Of a stretch of DNA of 26,726 nucleotides, positions 1-8,600 are shown in pieces. The position numbers were made by a program, and so were the translations under genes. The stretch is from an uncultured Bacteroides sp. GTDB lineage: Bacteria; Bacteroidota; Bacteroidia; Bacteroidales; Bacteroidaceae. Below the pieces are notes generated by a model. It ran no database searches and was not told where the DNA came from. It saw only the letters and a list, made by a program, of their open reading frames with translations. Within the stretch, counting starts at the first letter, position 1. Each line of letters starts with the position of its first letter. The stretch is taken from contig UQVZ01000042.1 of NCBI GenBank assembly GCA_900544675.1, forward strand, positions 1 through 26,726, in the 5' to 3' direction.

Positions 1-60
1 AATTTAATTGATTTTTTCAAAAAAATAAAAGAAAAGCTTTACAGAGCCTTGTAGAAGGGG

Positions 61-209
61 GAAAGAACAAGGAAATGAAGAACCAGGAAAATGAAGAATT
101 AAGAACAAGAAAATGAAGAATTAAGAATGAAGAATGAAGAATCGGGAAAATGGAGAATGAAGAACCGGGAAAATGAAGAATTAAGAATGAAGAACGAAGA
201 ATGAAGAAG
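61..209. repeat. Purine-only degenerate heptad repeat tract
   Basis: About 150 bases of almost pure A/G on the plus strand, built from variants of GAAGAAT and TAAGAAT with interspersed GGGAAAATG units. The period is near seven but drifts. An open frame crosses it on the minus strand, but its product is a low-complexity Phe/Ser/Leu repeat and is not credible as a gene. Short A/T-rich tracts of the same flavour (GAAGAATTAAAA on the minus strand) occur inside the element at 12093-12214. Function unknown; it looks like intergenic simple-sequence DNA. Confidence 0.75.
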
Positions 210-214
210 CGAAA

Positions 215-284
215 CTCTGTGTCTTTGTATTTCTGTGTTTGTTTTTTGAAAGGCTGATTCACGCAGATTTATTCATTAATTAAT
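215..284. repeat. Degenerate copy of the CTCTGTG / CAGATTTATTCATTAAT repeat family
   Basis: Bases 215-228 (CTCTGTGTCTTTGT) resemble the arm of the inverted repeat at 11301-11379. Bases 264-284 match the minus strand of 12198-12178 exactly over 21 bases, inside the inverted-repeat element next to ung. The tract therefore looks like a decayed or rearranged member of the same dispersed family. The shared part is AT-rich, so chance similarity contributes, but the exact 21-base match and the neighbouring CTCTGTG motif together make kinship likely. Confidence 0.5.
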
Positions 285-304
285 ATAGCAATTAAAAATT
301 AAAA

Positions 305-321
305 ACGAGCTTCGCGCTCGT
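305..321 (-). terminator. Intrinsic terminator on the minus strand
   Basis: ACGAGC (305-310) and GCTCGT (316-321) form a six-base-pair stem around a five-base loop. Read on the minus strand, the hairpin is followed directly by TTTTTAATTTTT, the layout of a Rho-independent terminator. No minus-strand gene lies between it and the plus-strand gene at 645, so the transcript it would end is not obvious; it would contain the dyad array at 355-458. Confidence 0.5.
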
Positions 322-354
322 GGATATATTTCCTCTTTCCCAAATGCAATTAGA

Positions 355-458
355 GTTTCAGGCAGTTTCAATTAAGTGAAACAAGTGTTTCATATAAGTG
401 AAACAACAGTTTCAGCTAGGTGAAACAAGTGTTTCACTATATTGAAACAGGGTGAAAC
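355..458. repeat. Ordered array of GTTTCA/TGAAAC half-sites, 22-bp period
   Basis: Four copies of the dyad GTTTCA-N6-TGAAAC start at 365, 387, 409 and 431, an exact 22-bp period, with four-base linkers (AAGT, AACA, AAGT). One extra half-site sits outside each end: GTTTCA at 355-360 and TGAAAC at 453-458. Each is ten bases from its like-oriented neighbour. The ten half-sites are thus symmetric about 406.5. The N6 spacers and linkers vary while the half-sites are invariant. This suits either a multi-site operator read over two helical turns or a long imperfect hairpin in RNA. It lies about 160-265 bp upstream of the proposed promoter at 618-625. Confidence 0.85.
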
Positions 459-617
459 TATCATTTAAGGGGACTAGGGTAATTGCATAAAAGGATTGCA
501 TGGGCTACGTCTTTACCAATAGATGTAAGATTTACCTATATGACAATGAACAAACGAATCTGTAAATACGGTTGTTTTGTCTGTAATTCGGATACAGGAA
601 ATTCAGTTCAATCCGCT

Positions 618-625
618 TACCTTTG
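618..625 (+). promoter_or_regulatory. Bacteroidetes -7 element for the CMD/flavodoxin operon
   Basis: TACCTTTG fits the Bacteroidetes consensus TAnnTTTG and ends 19 bases before the ATG at 645. No convincing -33 TTTG was found at the usual spacing. The position supports the start at 645 rather than the upstream TTG at 483. Confidence 0.6.
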
Positions 626-644
626 TATAAAAAAGCGATTGAAT

Positions 645-1793
645 ATGAAAAAACTGATTGTATCATTGGCTTTCGTGGCGGCAGGCTTGCTTCCGACGAT
701 GGCACAGACTACAAAAGAAGCAGACCGCATTGAAGTCTGTAAAGAGAATTACCATACCTTATTCGGCGGAGAAGCCTTGACAGGAGAAGGAACAGACCCG
801 GAGATGATGGCCATTCTTCAGAAATTCATTTTCGGTGAAGTGTTCCAAACCGGAGAGCTCAGCTTGAAGCAACGCGAAATGATAACCTGTATCACGCTTG
901 CCACTATGCAGACCCTCCCCCAACTGAAAGCACATGCGGGTGCCGCACTCAATGTTGGCGTGACACCTGCCGAACTGCGTGAAGTGATGTATCTTACGGC
1001 ACCGTTCATCGGTTTCCCTAAAATGCTGAATGCGGTAGCGACCTTGAATGAAGTGTTCAAGGAAAGAGGCATCGAACTTCCACTGGAGAAACAAGGGACT
1101 GTGACCGAAGAAACCCGTCACGACAAAGGTGCCGCCATTCAGGATAAGCTATATCCCGGCGGCATCGCATCGGTGATGAGCGGTCTGCCCGGCGATATGG
1201 GCAAAGACGTAGAACGCTTTCTGACCGATTATTTCTTTGGCGAAATCTATAGCCGGGGAGCACTCGACCTGCAAACACGCGAATTGCTGGGCTATTGTGT
1301 ATTGACTACGCTAGAAGCAGAAAGCCAGCTCCAATCGCATTATCACGGCAACATCAACGCCGGAAACCGTCCGGAAACGGTGACGGCTGCCGTTATCCAA
1401 TGCCTGCCTTACATCGGTTTCCCTGCAGCCATCAAGGCGCTGCGCATCATCAAGCAGGAATCGGCAAAGGAAACTCCGGCAAGCAAGAACCTGGTACGCC
1501 TGTCGAAAATAACAGTCGACCCAGCCCAACTGGATGCGTATAACGCTTTCCTGAAAGAGGAAATCGAAGCTTCGATGCGTCTGGAGCCCGGTGTGCTTAC
1601 CCTGTATGCCACCTCGGAAAAGGACGCGCCTCATAAAGTGACCATCCTTGAAATCTATGCCGACCGGAATGCCTACGAAAACCACCTGAAGACTCCCCAT
1701 TTCCAAAAATACAAGCAAGGCACACTCGATATGGTGAAAGAACTGGAACTGGTAGACGTAAACCCACTCATACCGGGACTGAAAATCAAATAA
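645..1793 (+). CDS. Exported tandem carboxymuconolactone decarboxylase-like protein with C-terminal ABM domain
   Basis: 382 residues. Residues 1-20 form a signal peptide ending in a TMA-Q cleavage site, so the protein should act in the periplasm. Two CMD/AhpD-like helical repeats follow, at about 35-140 and 165-270. Each keeps the same spaced residues: RE at 77-78, Cys82 and His97 in the first; RE at 212-213, Cys218 and His232 in the second. Residues 284-375 resemble an antibiotic-biosynthesis-monooxygenase (dimeric ferredoxin-like) fold. CMD proteins are lactone decarboxylases or thiol peroxidase partners, and ABM domains often act on quinones or other aromatics; the substrate here cannot be read from sequence. 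The frame extends upstream to a TTG at 483, but the signal peptide and the -7 box at 618-625 favour this ATG. It is followed 41 bases later by a flavodoxin, probably as an operon. Confidence 0.85.
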   Translation: MKKLIVSLAFVAAGLLPTMAQTTKEADRIEVCKENYHTLFGGEALTGEGTDPEMMAILQKFIFGEVFQTGELSLKQREMITCITLATMQTLPQLKAHAGAALNVGVTPAELREVMYLTAPFIGFPKMLNAVATLNEVFKERGIELPLEKQGTVTEETRHDKGAAIQDKLYPGGIASVMSGLPGDMGKDVERFLTDYFFGEIYSRGALDLQTRELLGYCVLTTLEAESQLQSHYHGNINAGNRPETVTAAVIQCLPYIGFPAAIKALRIIKQESAKETPASKNLVRLSKITVDPAQLDAYNAFLKEEIEASMRLEPGVLTLYATSEKDAPHKVTILEIYADRNAYENHLKTPHFQKYKQGTLDMVKELELVDVNPLIPGLKIK

Positions 1794-1834
1794 ACCCATT
1801 TCAGACGATGAACCTACACAAATAAATAAAGATT

Positions 1835-2395
1835 ATGAACAAGATGCTACTCACCCTTGCGGCGGTAATGACGATATGCTTTACCGCTTGCGCACAAAAA
1901 CAGAAAGAAGCCAAGGCAGAACCGGCAAAAACATTAATCGCTTATTTCTCGGCTACAGGAAACACTGCCCAGGCGGCACAGACCCTCGCCGAAGTCACGG
2001 GAGGCAAACTCTATGCCATTACTCCCCAAGACATTTATACTGCAGCCGACCTTGACTGGCACGATAAACAATCGCGCAGTTCGGTAGAGATGAACAACCC
2101 GCAAGCCCGTCCTGCCTTGAAAGAAACGGTATCCGACGTGGCAAGCTATGATGTCGTGTTTATCGGCTATCCTATCTGGTGGAACCAGGCACCGCGCCTC
2201 ATCAACACCTTTATCGAAAGCCATGATCTGAAAGGAAAGAAGCTGATTCCCTTCGCCACATCGGGAGGAAGCAGCATTGACAATAGCGTAGAGGAATTAA
2301 AAAAGGCTTACCCCGACCTGAACTGGCAAAACGGGAAATTGCTGAACAGAGCCGATAAAAACACCATCCAAGCGTGGATTGACGGCTTGAAATAA
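1835..2395 (+). CDS. Lipoprotein flavodoxin
   Basis: 186 residues. The N-terminus is a lipoprotein signal peptide with lipobox FTAC, giving lipidation at Cys19, so the flavodoxin domain is exported and membrane-tethered instead of cytosolic. The domain runs from about 32 to 185. It has the FMN-phosphate loop SATGNT (39-44), a flavin-stacking region GYPIWWNQAPR (111-121) and the PFATSGGSSID loop (139-149), typical of the Flavodoxin_4 group. It should carry FMN and move electrons, probably to or from the CMD-ABM protein encoded just upstream; that pairing is inferred from adjacency and shared export. A stable hairpin follows at 2454-2505, consistent with the end of a two-gene operon. Confidence 0.88.
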   Translation: MNKMLLTLAAVMTICFTACAQKQKEAKAEPAKTLIAYFSATGNTAQAAQTLAEVTGGKLYAITPQDIYTAADLDWHDKQSRSSVEMNNPQARPALKETVSDVASYDVVFIGYPIWWNQAPRLINTFIESHDLKGKKLIPFATSGGSSIDNSVEELKKAYPDLNWQNGKLLNRADKNTIQAWIDGLK

Positions 2396-2453
2396 AGCTT
2401 CAGGAACGCAGATAGTTGCATTGCTCCACGCAACCGACTTCATCAGACATTCC

Positions 2454-2505
2454 ACCTGCATCCGCCGGGCTGTCCAGTTAGTTTCACCAGCCGGCGGATG
2501 CAGGT
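2454..2505 (+). terminator. Long hairpin, likely terminator of the CMD/flavodoxin operon
   Basis: Bases 2454-2468 (ACCTGCATCCGCCGG) and 2491-2505 (CCGGCGGATGCAGGT) are perfect 15-base inverted repeats around a 22-base loop. The downstream sequence is only moderately T-rich, so it may stop transcription weakly or protect the 3' end of the mRNA. It lies between flavodoxin and uvrA, both on the plus strand. Confidence 0.6.
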
Positions 2506-2588
2506 TCATTCTATCAAAAAACTGATTCCCTTTCTCCAATATTTCTTGCATTCTACCGATTTCATTCGCATATTTCACAAATTTTCCC

Positions 2589-2596
2589 TAATTTTG
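2589..2596 (+). promoter_or_regulatory. Bacteroidetes -7 element for uvrA
   Basis: TAATTTTG fits TAnnTTTG and lies 27 bases upstream of the uvrA ATG at 2624. No clear -33 partner was seen. Confidence 0.5.
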
Positions 2597-2623
2597 TCGG
2601 GATAAACGATTGAAACCATTAGC

Positions 2624-5407
2624 ATGTCTGAAACCAATTATATATCCATCAAAGGAGCAAGGGTAAACAACCTGAAGAACATCGATGTCAACATCCCCCG
2701 CAACAAGCTGGTAGTCATAACCGGCTTGTCTGGCTCGGGCAAGTCATCGCTCGCTTTCGACACATTGTATGCCGAGGGCCAGCGACGCTATGTGGAAAGC
2801 CTTTCCGCATACGCCCGCCAATTCCTGGGAAGGATGAGCAAGCCCGAATGCGACTTCATCAAAGGCATTCCGCCCGCTATTGCCATCGAGCAGAAAGTCA
2901 TCAGCCGTAACCCGCGCTCTACCGTAGGGACCTCTACTGAGATATACGAATACCTGCGCCTGCTCTTTGCCCGTGTAGGCAAGACTTATTCGCCTGTCAG
3001 CGGCCAACTGGTCAAGAAAGACAGTCCCGAAGATATCGTAAACTGCATGCTATCGTATCCGCAAGGCACACGCTATACGGTGCTCACGCCTATTCTGCCG
3101 CGTGAGGGGCGCACCATAGCCGAACAGATAGAAACGGATATGAAAGAAGGTTTCACCCGGCTGGAAGTGAACGGGAAGAACGTACGCATCGACGAATACC
3201 AATATAATCCTAAAGATACGGTCTACCTGCTGGTTGACCGGATGAGTTGCGACAATAGCAAGGATGCCATCAGCCGGCTGACCGACTCCGCCGAAACGGC
3301 GATGTACGAAGGAGACGGCGCCTGCCTGCTCCGTTTCTATCAGCCCGACGGCTCGACCAGCCTCTACCGGTTCAGCACCAAGTTTGAAGCCGACGGCATC
3401 AAATTCGAGGAGCCTAGCGACCAGATGTTTTCTTTCAATTCTCCGCTGGGCGCCTGCCCTACGTGCGAAGGCTTCGGGAAAATCATCGGCATTGACGAAC
3501 GTTTGGTCATCCCGAACCGTTCGCTCAGCGTATACGACGGTGCCGTGATGTGCTGGAGAGGAGAGAAAATGGGAGAATGGCTGCAAGAGTTCCTGCGCGA
3601 AGCTCCGGCTCACGACTTCCCGATATTCGCTCCTTACTACGAGCTGACCGATGCACAAAAAGATTATTTATGGCACGGTCCGCGCGAAAAGACCTGTATT
3701 GATTCGTTCTTCAAGATGCTGGAAGAGAACCAATATAAAATCCAGTACCGCGTGATGCTGGCACGCTACCGGGGGAAGACCACTTGCCCCGAGTGCCACG
3801 GGAGCCGCCTGAAGAAAGAAGCGCTTTATGTAAAGGTAGGCGGACACAACATCGCCGAACTGGTAGAGATGCCCGTCACGAAACTGAAAGCATTCTTCCG
3901 CACCCTGCAGCTGAGTGACCACGACGCCCAGATAGCCAAACGGTTATTGAATGAAATCAACAACCGCCTGACTTTCCTGGAAGATGTAGGGCTGGGCTAT
4001 CTTACGCTGAACCGCCTGAGCAACTCGCTCTCGGGAGGAGAAAGCCAACGCATCAACCTCGCCACCTCATTGGGAAGCAGCCTGGTAGGCTCGCTCTATA
4101 TCCTGGACGAGCCAAGCATCGGACTGCATAGCCGCGACACGGCACGGCTGATCAAGGTATTGCGCCAGCTCCAGCAATTGGGCAACACGGTAGTGGTAGT
4201 GGAACACGACGAAGAGATAATCCGTGCCGCCGACTATATCATCGATATCGGTCCGAAAGCCGGACGCCTGGGCGGAGAAATCGTCTACGAAGGAGACATG
4301 AAAGACCTGAAACGCGGAAGCAACAGCTATACCGTAAAGTACCTGCTGGGAGAAGAGACCATCGAACGCCCGCAGCAACACCGCGCCTGGAACAATTACA
4401 TCGAGATAAAAGGAGCGCGCGAAAACAACCTGAAAGGCATTGACGTGCGTTTCCCGCTCAATATCATGACGGTAGTGACCGGAGTCAGCGGTTCGGGCAA
4501 GAGCACCTTGGTGCGCGACATCTTCTATAAGGCATTGAAGCGGGAATATAGTGAAAGCAGCGAACGTCCCGGCGAGTTTGTCTCGCTGGAAGGAGATATC
4601 GCGATGGTGAAAGACATCGAGTTCGTCGACCAGAATCCTATCGGCAAGTCGTCGCGAAGCAATCCTGTTACCTATGTAAAGGCATACGATGACATCCGCA
4701 AACTGTTTGCCGACCAGCCTCTTGCCAAACAGATGGGATATACAGCCGGCTATTTCTCGTTCAATACCGAAGGAGGACGTTGCGAGGAATGCAAAGGCGA
4801 AGGGACGGTGACCGTCGAAATGCAATTCATGGCCGACCTGGTGCTGGAATGCGAGTCCTGTCACGGGAAACGGTTCAAGAAAGATACGCTGGAAGTACGC
4901 TACGAAGGCAAGAACATCTATGATGTGCTGGAGATGACGGTAAACCAAGCCATTGAGTTCTTCGATGCGCACGGACAGAAAAAGATTGTAAAGAAACTCC
5001 TCCCCTTGCAGGATGTAGGACTAGGATATATCAAACTGGGACAATCCTCTTCCACCTTGTCGGGAGGCGAAAACCAACGTGTCAAGCTGGCTTATTTCCT
5101 AAGTATCGAAAAAGCGCAGCCTACCATCTTTGTGTTCGACGAGCCTACTACGGGCCTGCACTTCCACGACATCAAGAAACTGCTGGAAGCCTTCGATGCC
5201 TTGATAGCACGCGGACATACCGTAGTCATCATCGAACACAACATGGACGTGATAAAATGTGCCGACTATGTGATTGACTTGGGTCCGGAAGGCGGAGAAC
5301 AAGGCGGAAACATCGTAGTATGCGGCACTCCCGAAGAAGTTGCGGAATGCGGAACTTCGTACACGGGACAATATTTAAAAGAAAAAATGATGCAGGAAGC
5401 CAACTAA
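2624..5407 (+). CDS. uvrA: Excinuclease ABC subunit A
   Basis: 927 residues, close to the usual 930-950. UvrA is the damage-sensing ATPase of nucleotide excision repair; it loads UvrB at lesions. Both ABC ATPase modules are present: Walker A GLSGSGKS (34-41) and GVSGSGKS (620-627), signatures LSGGESQR (from 469) and LSGGENQR (from 812). Zinc-binding CxxC pairs occur at 278/281 and 388/391, and in the DNA-binding zinc finger at 720/723 and 743/746. The N-terminus ISIKGARVNNLKNI is the family start. Bacteroidetes genomes often carry more than one uvrA paralog, so this may not be the only copy. It stands alone, with its own promoter and a 280-base gap downstream. Confidence 0.97.
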   Translation: MSETNYISIKGARVNNLKNIDVNIPRNKLVVITGLSGSGKSSLAFDTLYAEGQRRYVESLSAYARQFLGRMSKPECDFIKGIPPAIAIEQKVISRNPRSTVGTSTEIYEYLRLLFARVGKTYSPVSGQLVKKDSPEDIVNCMLSYPQGTRYTVLTPILPREGRTIAEQIETDMKEGFTRLEVNGKNVRIDEYQYNPKDTVYLLVDRMSCDNSKDAISRLTDSAETAMYEGDGACLLRFYQPDGSTSLYRFSTKFEADGIKFEEPSDQMFSFNSPLGACPTCEGFGKIIGIDERLVIPNRSLSVYDGAVMCWRGEKMGEWLQEFLREAPAHDFPIFAPYYELTDAQKDYLWHGPREKTCIDSFFKMLEENQYKIQYRVMLARYRGKTTCPECHGSRLKKEALYVKVGGHNIAELVEMPVTKLKAFFRTLQLSDHDAQIAKRLLNEINNRLTFLEDVGLGYLTLNRLSNSLSGGESQRINLATSLGSSLVGSLYILDEPSIGLHSRDTARLIKVLRQLQQLGNTVVVVEHDEEIIRAADYIIDIGPKAGRLGGEIVYEGDMKDLKRGSNSYTVKYLLGEETIERPQQHRAWNNYIEIKGARENNLKGIDVRFPLNIMTVVTGVSGSGKSTLVRDIFYKALKREYSESSERPGEFVSLEGDIAMVKDIEFVDQNPIGKSSRSNPVTYVKAYDDIRKLFADQPLAKQMGYTAGYFSFNTEGGRCEECKGEGTVTVEMQFMADLVLECESCHGKRFKKDTLEVRYEGKNIYDVLEMTVNQAIEFFDAHGQKKIVKKLLPLQDVGLGYIKLGQSSSTLSGGENQRVKLAYFLSIEKAQPTIFVFDEPTTGLHFHDIKKLLEAFDALIARGHTVVIIEHNMDVIKCADYVIDLGPEGGEQGGNIVVCGTPEEVAECGTSYTGQYLKEKMMQEAN

Positions 5408-5687
5408 CAGAGACATTGCAGGTTGGCTTACTGCACAATATAAAAAGGGTTAGTAAAACATTTAATGCTAGTAGAAAACATGAAAAGTTATTGGAAGAAA
5501 TGGGTCCGTATAACCGGACTTCTTACACGGCAGATACAAGAAAAAAGAGTATGCATCGAGGCATACGACTGGTGCAAACAACCTAATCATGAATGGGTAT
5601 ATGCAGGGAAATCTGACACAACGCACAGCATAAACTCTCTCTGAACCATTCTTATCCTTTAAACAATTATTAAAGTTCAATCAAGTT
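5408..5687. other. Intergenic leader of the hybrid sensor gene, with two short dyads
   Basis: No credible gene is seen. Two short inverted repeats with six-base spacers lie here: GTCCG (5504-5508) with CGGAC (5515-5519), and GTATGC (5549-5554) with GCATAC (5561-5566). No clean TAnnTTTG was found; TATCCTTTA near 5655 has a one-base-longer spacer. The 88-codon frame across the uvrA end and this gap overlaps uvrA out of frame and is not supported. Confidence 0.4.
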
Positions 5688-8600
5688 ATGTGTAAGAAAA
5701 TTCTATATATCTGCCTGCTTTATATCTTTGCCATACTTCCCTTGGCAAAAGCACAGGTTTCTGTACTTTACACGACGGACAACCAGATATCCAGCAGTCT
5801 TGTCAATGATATTTACCAAGACAAGAAAGGCTTTATATGGATATCTACCGAATATGGATTAAATCGCTTTGATGGAAACAAATTCATCATCTACAGACAT
5901 TTGGACAATGACTCTACATCGTTGAACAACGATTACATACACCAGACTTTCGAAGACAGCAAAGGAAATTTATGGGTAGGAAGCATGGGAGGACTGATGA
6001 AATACAACCCAAACACCAACTCGTTTACCACCATTCCTCTTTATAAAGGAAAACAAAAAGTCTACACAGATGTGACCCAAATCATAGAAAGTCAGGAAGG
6101 CTCCTTATGGGCAACGACTTCAGGAGAAGGGCTTTTCCGCATTTTCCCGGAACAGCAACGGGGAGAATGCATCATCACTATCAGCCAATTAGGATTCCGT
6201 CATCTAAGTGCCATCACCGATGACGGGAAGGGCAACTTATGGCTGGGCGCAGAAAACGAGGGACTGATTTGTTACAATACTGCCAAAGAAACCATCAAAA
6301 GTTTTAAAGCACCGCTTATCAGCGAAAATAATATATCCTGTCTGGAAAAAGACATCAACGGGAACATCTACATTGGAACGCTGACAGGAGGGCTGAATAT
6401 CTACGACCAGCATTCCAGAAAAATCAAACAAATCCCTTACGAGGGAAGATATGACCTGCAAATCAAAGCCTTGACTTATGCCAACGGACAATTATATATA
6501 GGAACAGATGGAGAAGGACTGAAAACCTATACGGCAGAAAAACAAGAGATTGTCGACAAGACATTTGAAAACACCAATTTTGACTTGACGAACAAGAAGA
6601 TACATACCATTCTTTTCGACCAAAACAATGACTTGTGGTTAGGACTATTCCAACAGGGAGTCGCATTTATCCCGACCAAATACAATCCGTTTCAATATCA
6701 TGGATTCAAATCGCTGAATGGAAGTCCATTCGGTAAACGATGTATCATGTCCATTTATTTAGATAACAAAAACCAATTATTTATAGGAACCGATAATGAC
6801 GGATTATACATTTTAGACAAACAGTTCCGCCCCCTGCATCACCTGAATCCCGGTAAAGCGCCGCACTGTGTGTCGAATACCATCTTAAGCATTTTTCAGG
6901 ACTCAGACCATACCATCTGGCTTGGCTCTTACACCAAAGGAGTAGCAAAGCTGAACCTCAACCAAAACACGTGTGATTACATCCCTGAATTGTCTAATGA
7001 GCGTGTATTCGCCATTACTGAAGGACATGACAAGAATCTGTATATCAGTTCATACGGAAGAGGATTTTTTATCTATAATAAGGTGACCAAACAACTGACC
7101 CAATATAAATCTTCCGAAAAAAGCACCTCTACGCTGACTTCCAACGAACTGCCTAACAACTGGATAAATGCCCTTCACTGCGACAAAAAGGGACAGATTT
7201 GGATTGGGCACTTCAAAGGCATTTCTTGTTTCAATCCGAAGACAAAAAGTTTTATCGACTTCACACAAAAGAACTGCATTATACAAGACTGTATCGGTTA
7301 TGTCATCACTGAAGACCATCAAGGAAACATCTGGGCGGGAACATCGAACGGACTATACCGAATTGACACAAAAGATAAAACCCTGAAACGCTATTCCCAA
7401 CAAGAAGGATTGAGCAACAACATTGTATGCGGTATCTGTGAAGACAAATTCGGGAACATCTGGGCAAGCACTTTCAACGGCATCAACCGACTGGACCAGA
7501 AAACACAAACCTTTACCACTTACCATTCGGAAGACGGTTTGCAAGGAAACGAGTTTACACGTGGTTCCTACTACCAGTCTGCCGATGGCACTATCTATTT
7601 CGGAGGCATTTATGGTATAACCAGCTTTGTGCCCGAACAAATCATCAACGAACGTACCGTACAGCCGGTTGTCATTACCGACTTTAAGGTTTCCGGGAAA
7701 TCAATCAATACCAATACCTTATCCGGAGGGAAGCCCATTATCAAGACCGCCCTGACCGAAGCTAAACGCTTCCAGTTAAGCCATACCGACAATACGTTCA
7801 GCATCTCTTTCTCTACGCTGCAATTTGCACAAGCCAAGCAGATTACCTATAAATACCGCATTACGGAACTGGACAAGGAATGGCAAACCACACCCTCCGG
7901 GACCAATTCGGTGACCTACAACAACCTGTCTTCCGGGAAATATACTTTTGAAATATATGCCATCGACCACGGATACAATTCAGAAATCAAGACCATTACC
8001 ATTGTCATTACTCCGCCTTGGTTCTTGTCGGGATGGGCATATTTGTTGTATAGTTTCCTTATCATTTTCATCCTGCTTGCCATCATCGGTTATGTGCGTG
8101 GACGAATGAAACAACGTAAGGAAACCCTTGAGCGCAAACATGCGGAAGAAATCAATGAAGCCAAACTGCAATTCTTTATCAATATTTCGCATGAAATCCG
8201 TACACCGCTTACGCTGATTATCAATCCAATGGAAAAACTGATAGCCAATTGCCACAATGCGGAATTAAGTAAAACTTACCTGATGATTTACCGCAATTCG
8301 CAACGCATCCTGCGACTGATAAATCAATTAATGGATATCCGGAAAATAGATAAAGGACAGATGAGCCTGAAATTCAGAGAAACAGACCTCGTAGGCTTTA
8401 TTGCAGACGTGGTCTATACCTTCAATTCACTGGCACAAAACAAACATATCTCGTTCTCCTTCCATCATGCCGACCAGCATCTGATGGCATGGATAGACCT
8501 GAATAATTTCGACAAAGTCTTGATGAACTTATTGTCAAATGCATTCAAGTACACTCCCGAAGGCGGCAGCGTAGAAATCACTCTCCAGACAGGAGAAGAT

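Noticed and set aside
17..262. Minus-strand frame of 81 codons
   Set aside because: It is the complement of the purine heptad tract; the product is repetitive Phe/Ser/Leu with no domain or start context.
355..458. CRISPR array
   Set aside because: Units are 22 bp with six-base spacers, far too short, and no cas gene is present.
483..644. N-terminal extension of the CMD-ABM protein from a TTG codon
   Set aside because: The added 54 residues look unlike a domain, and the ATG at 645 begins a clean signal peptide just after a -7 box.
4067..4972. 301-codon minus-strand frame opposite uvrA
   Set aside because: It is a shadow of a fully intact uvrA with no start signals or recognisable domain.
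5320..5586. 88-codon plus-strand frame across the uvrA end
   Set aside because: It overlaps uvrA out of frame and then runs into non-coding DNA; no ribosome site or family likeness.
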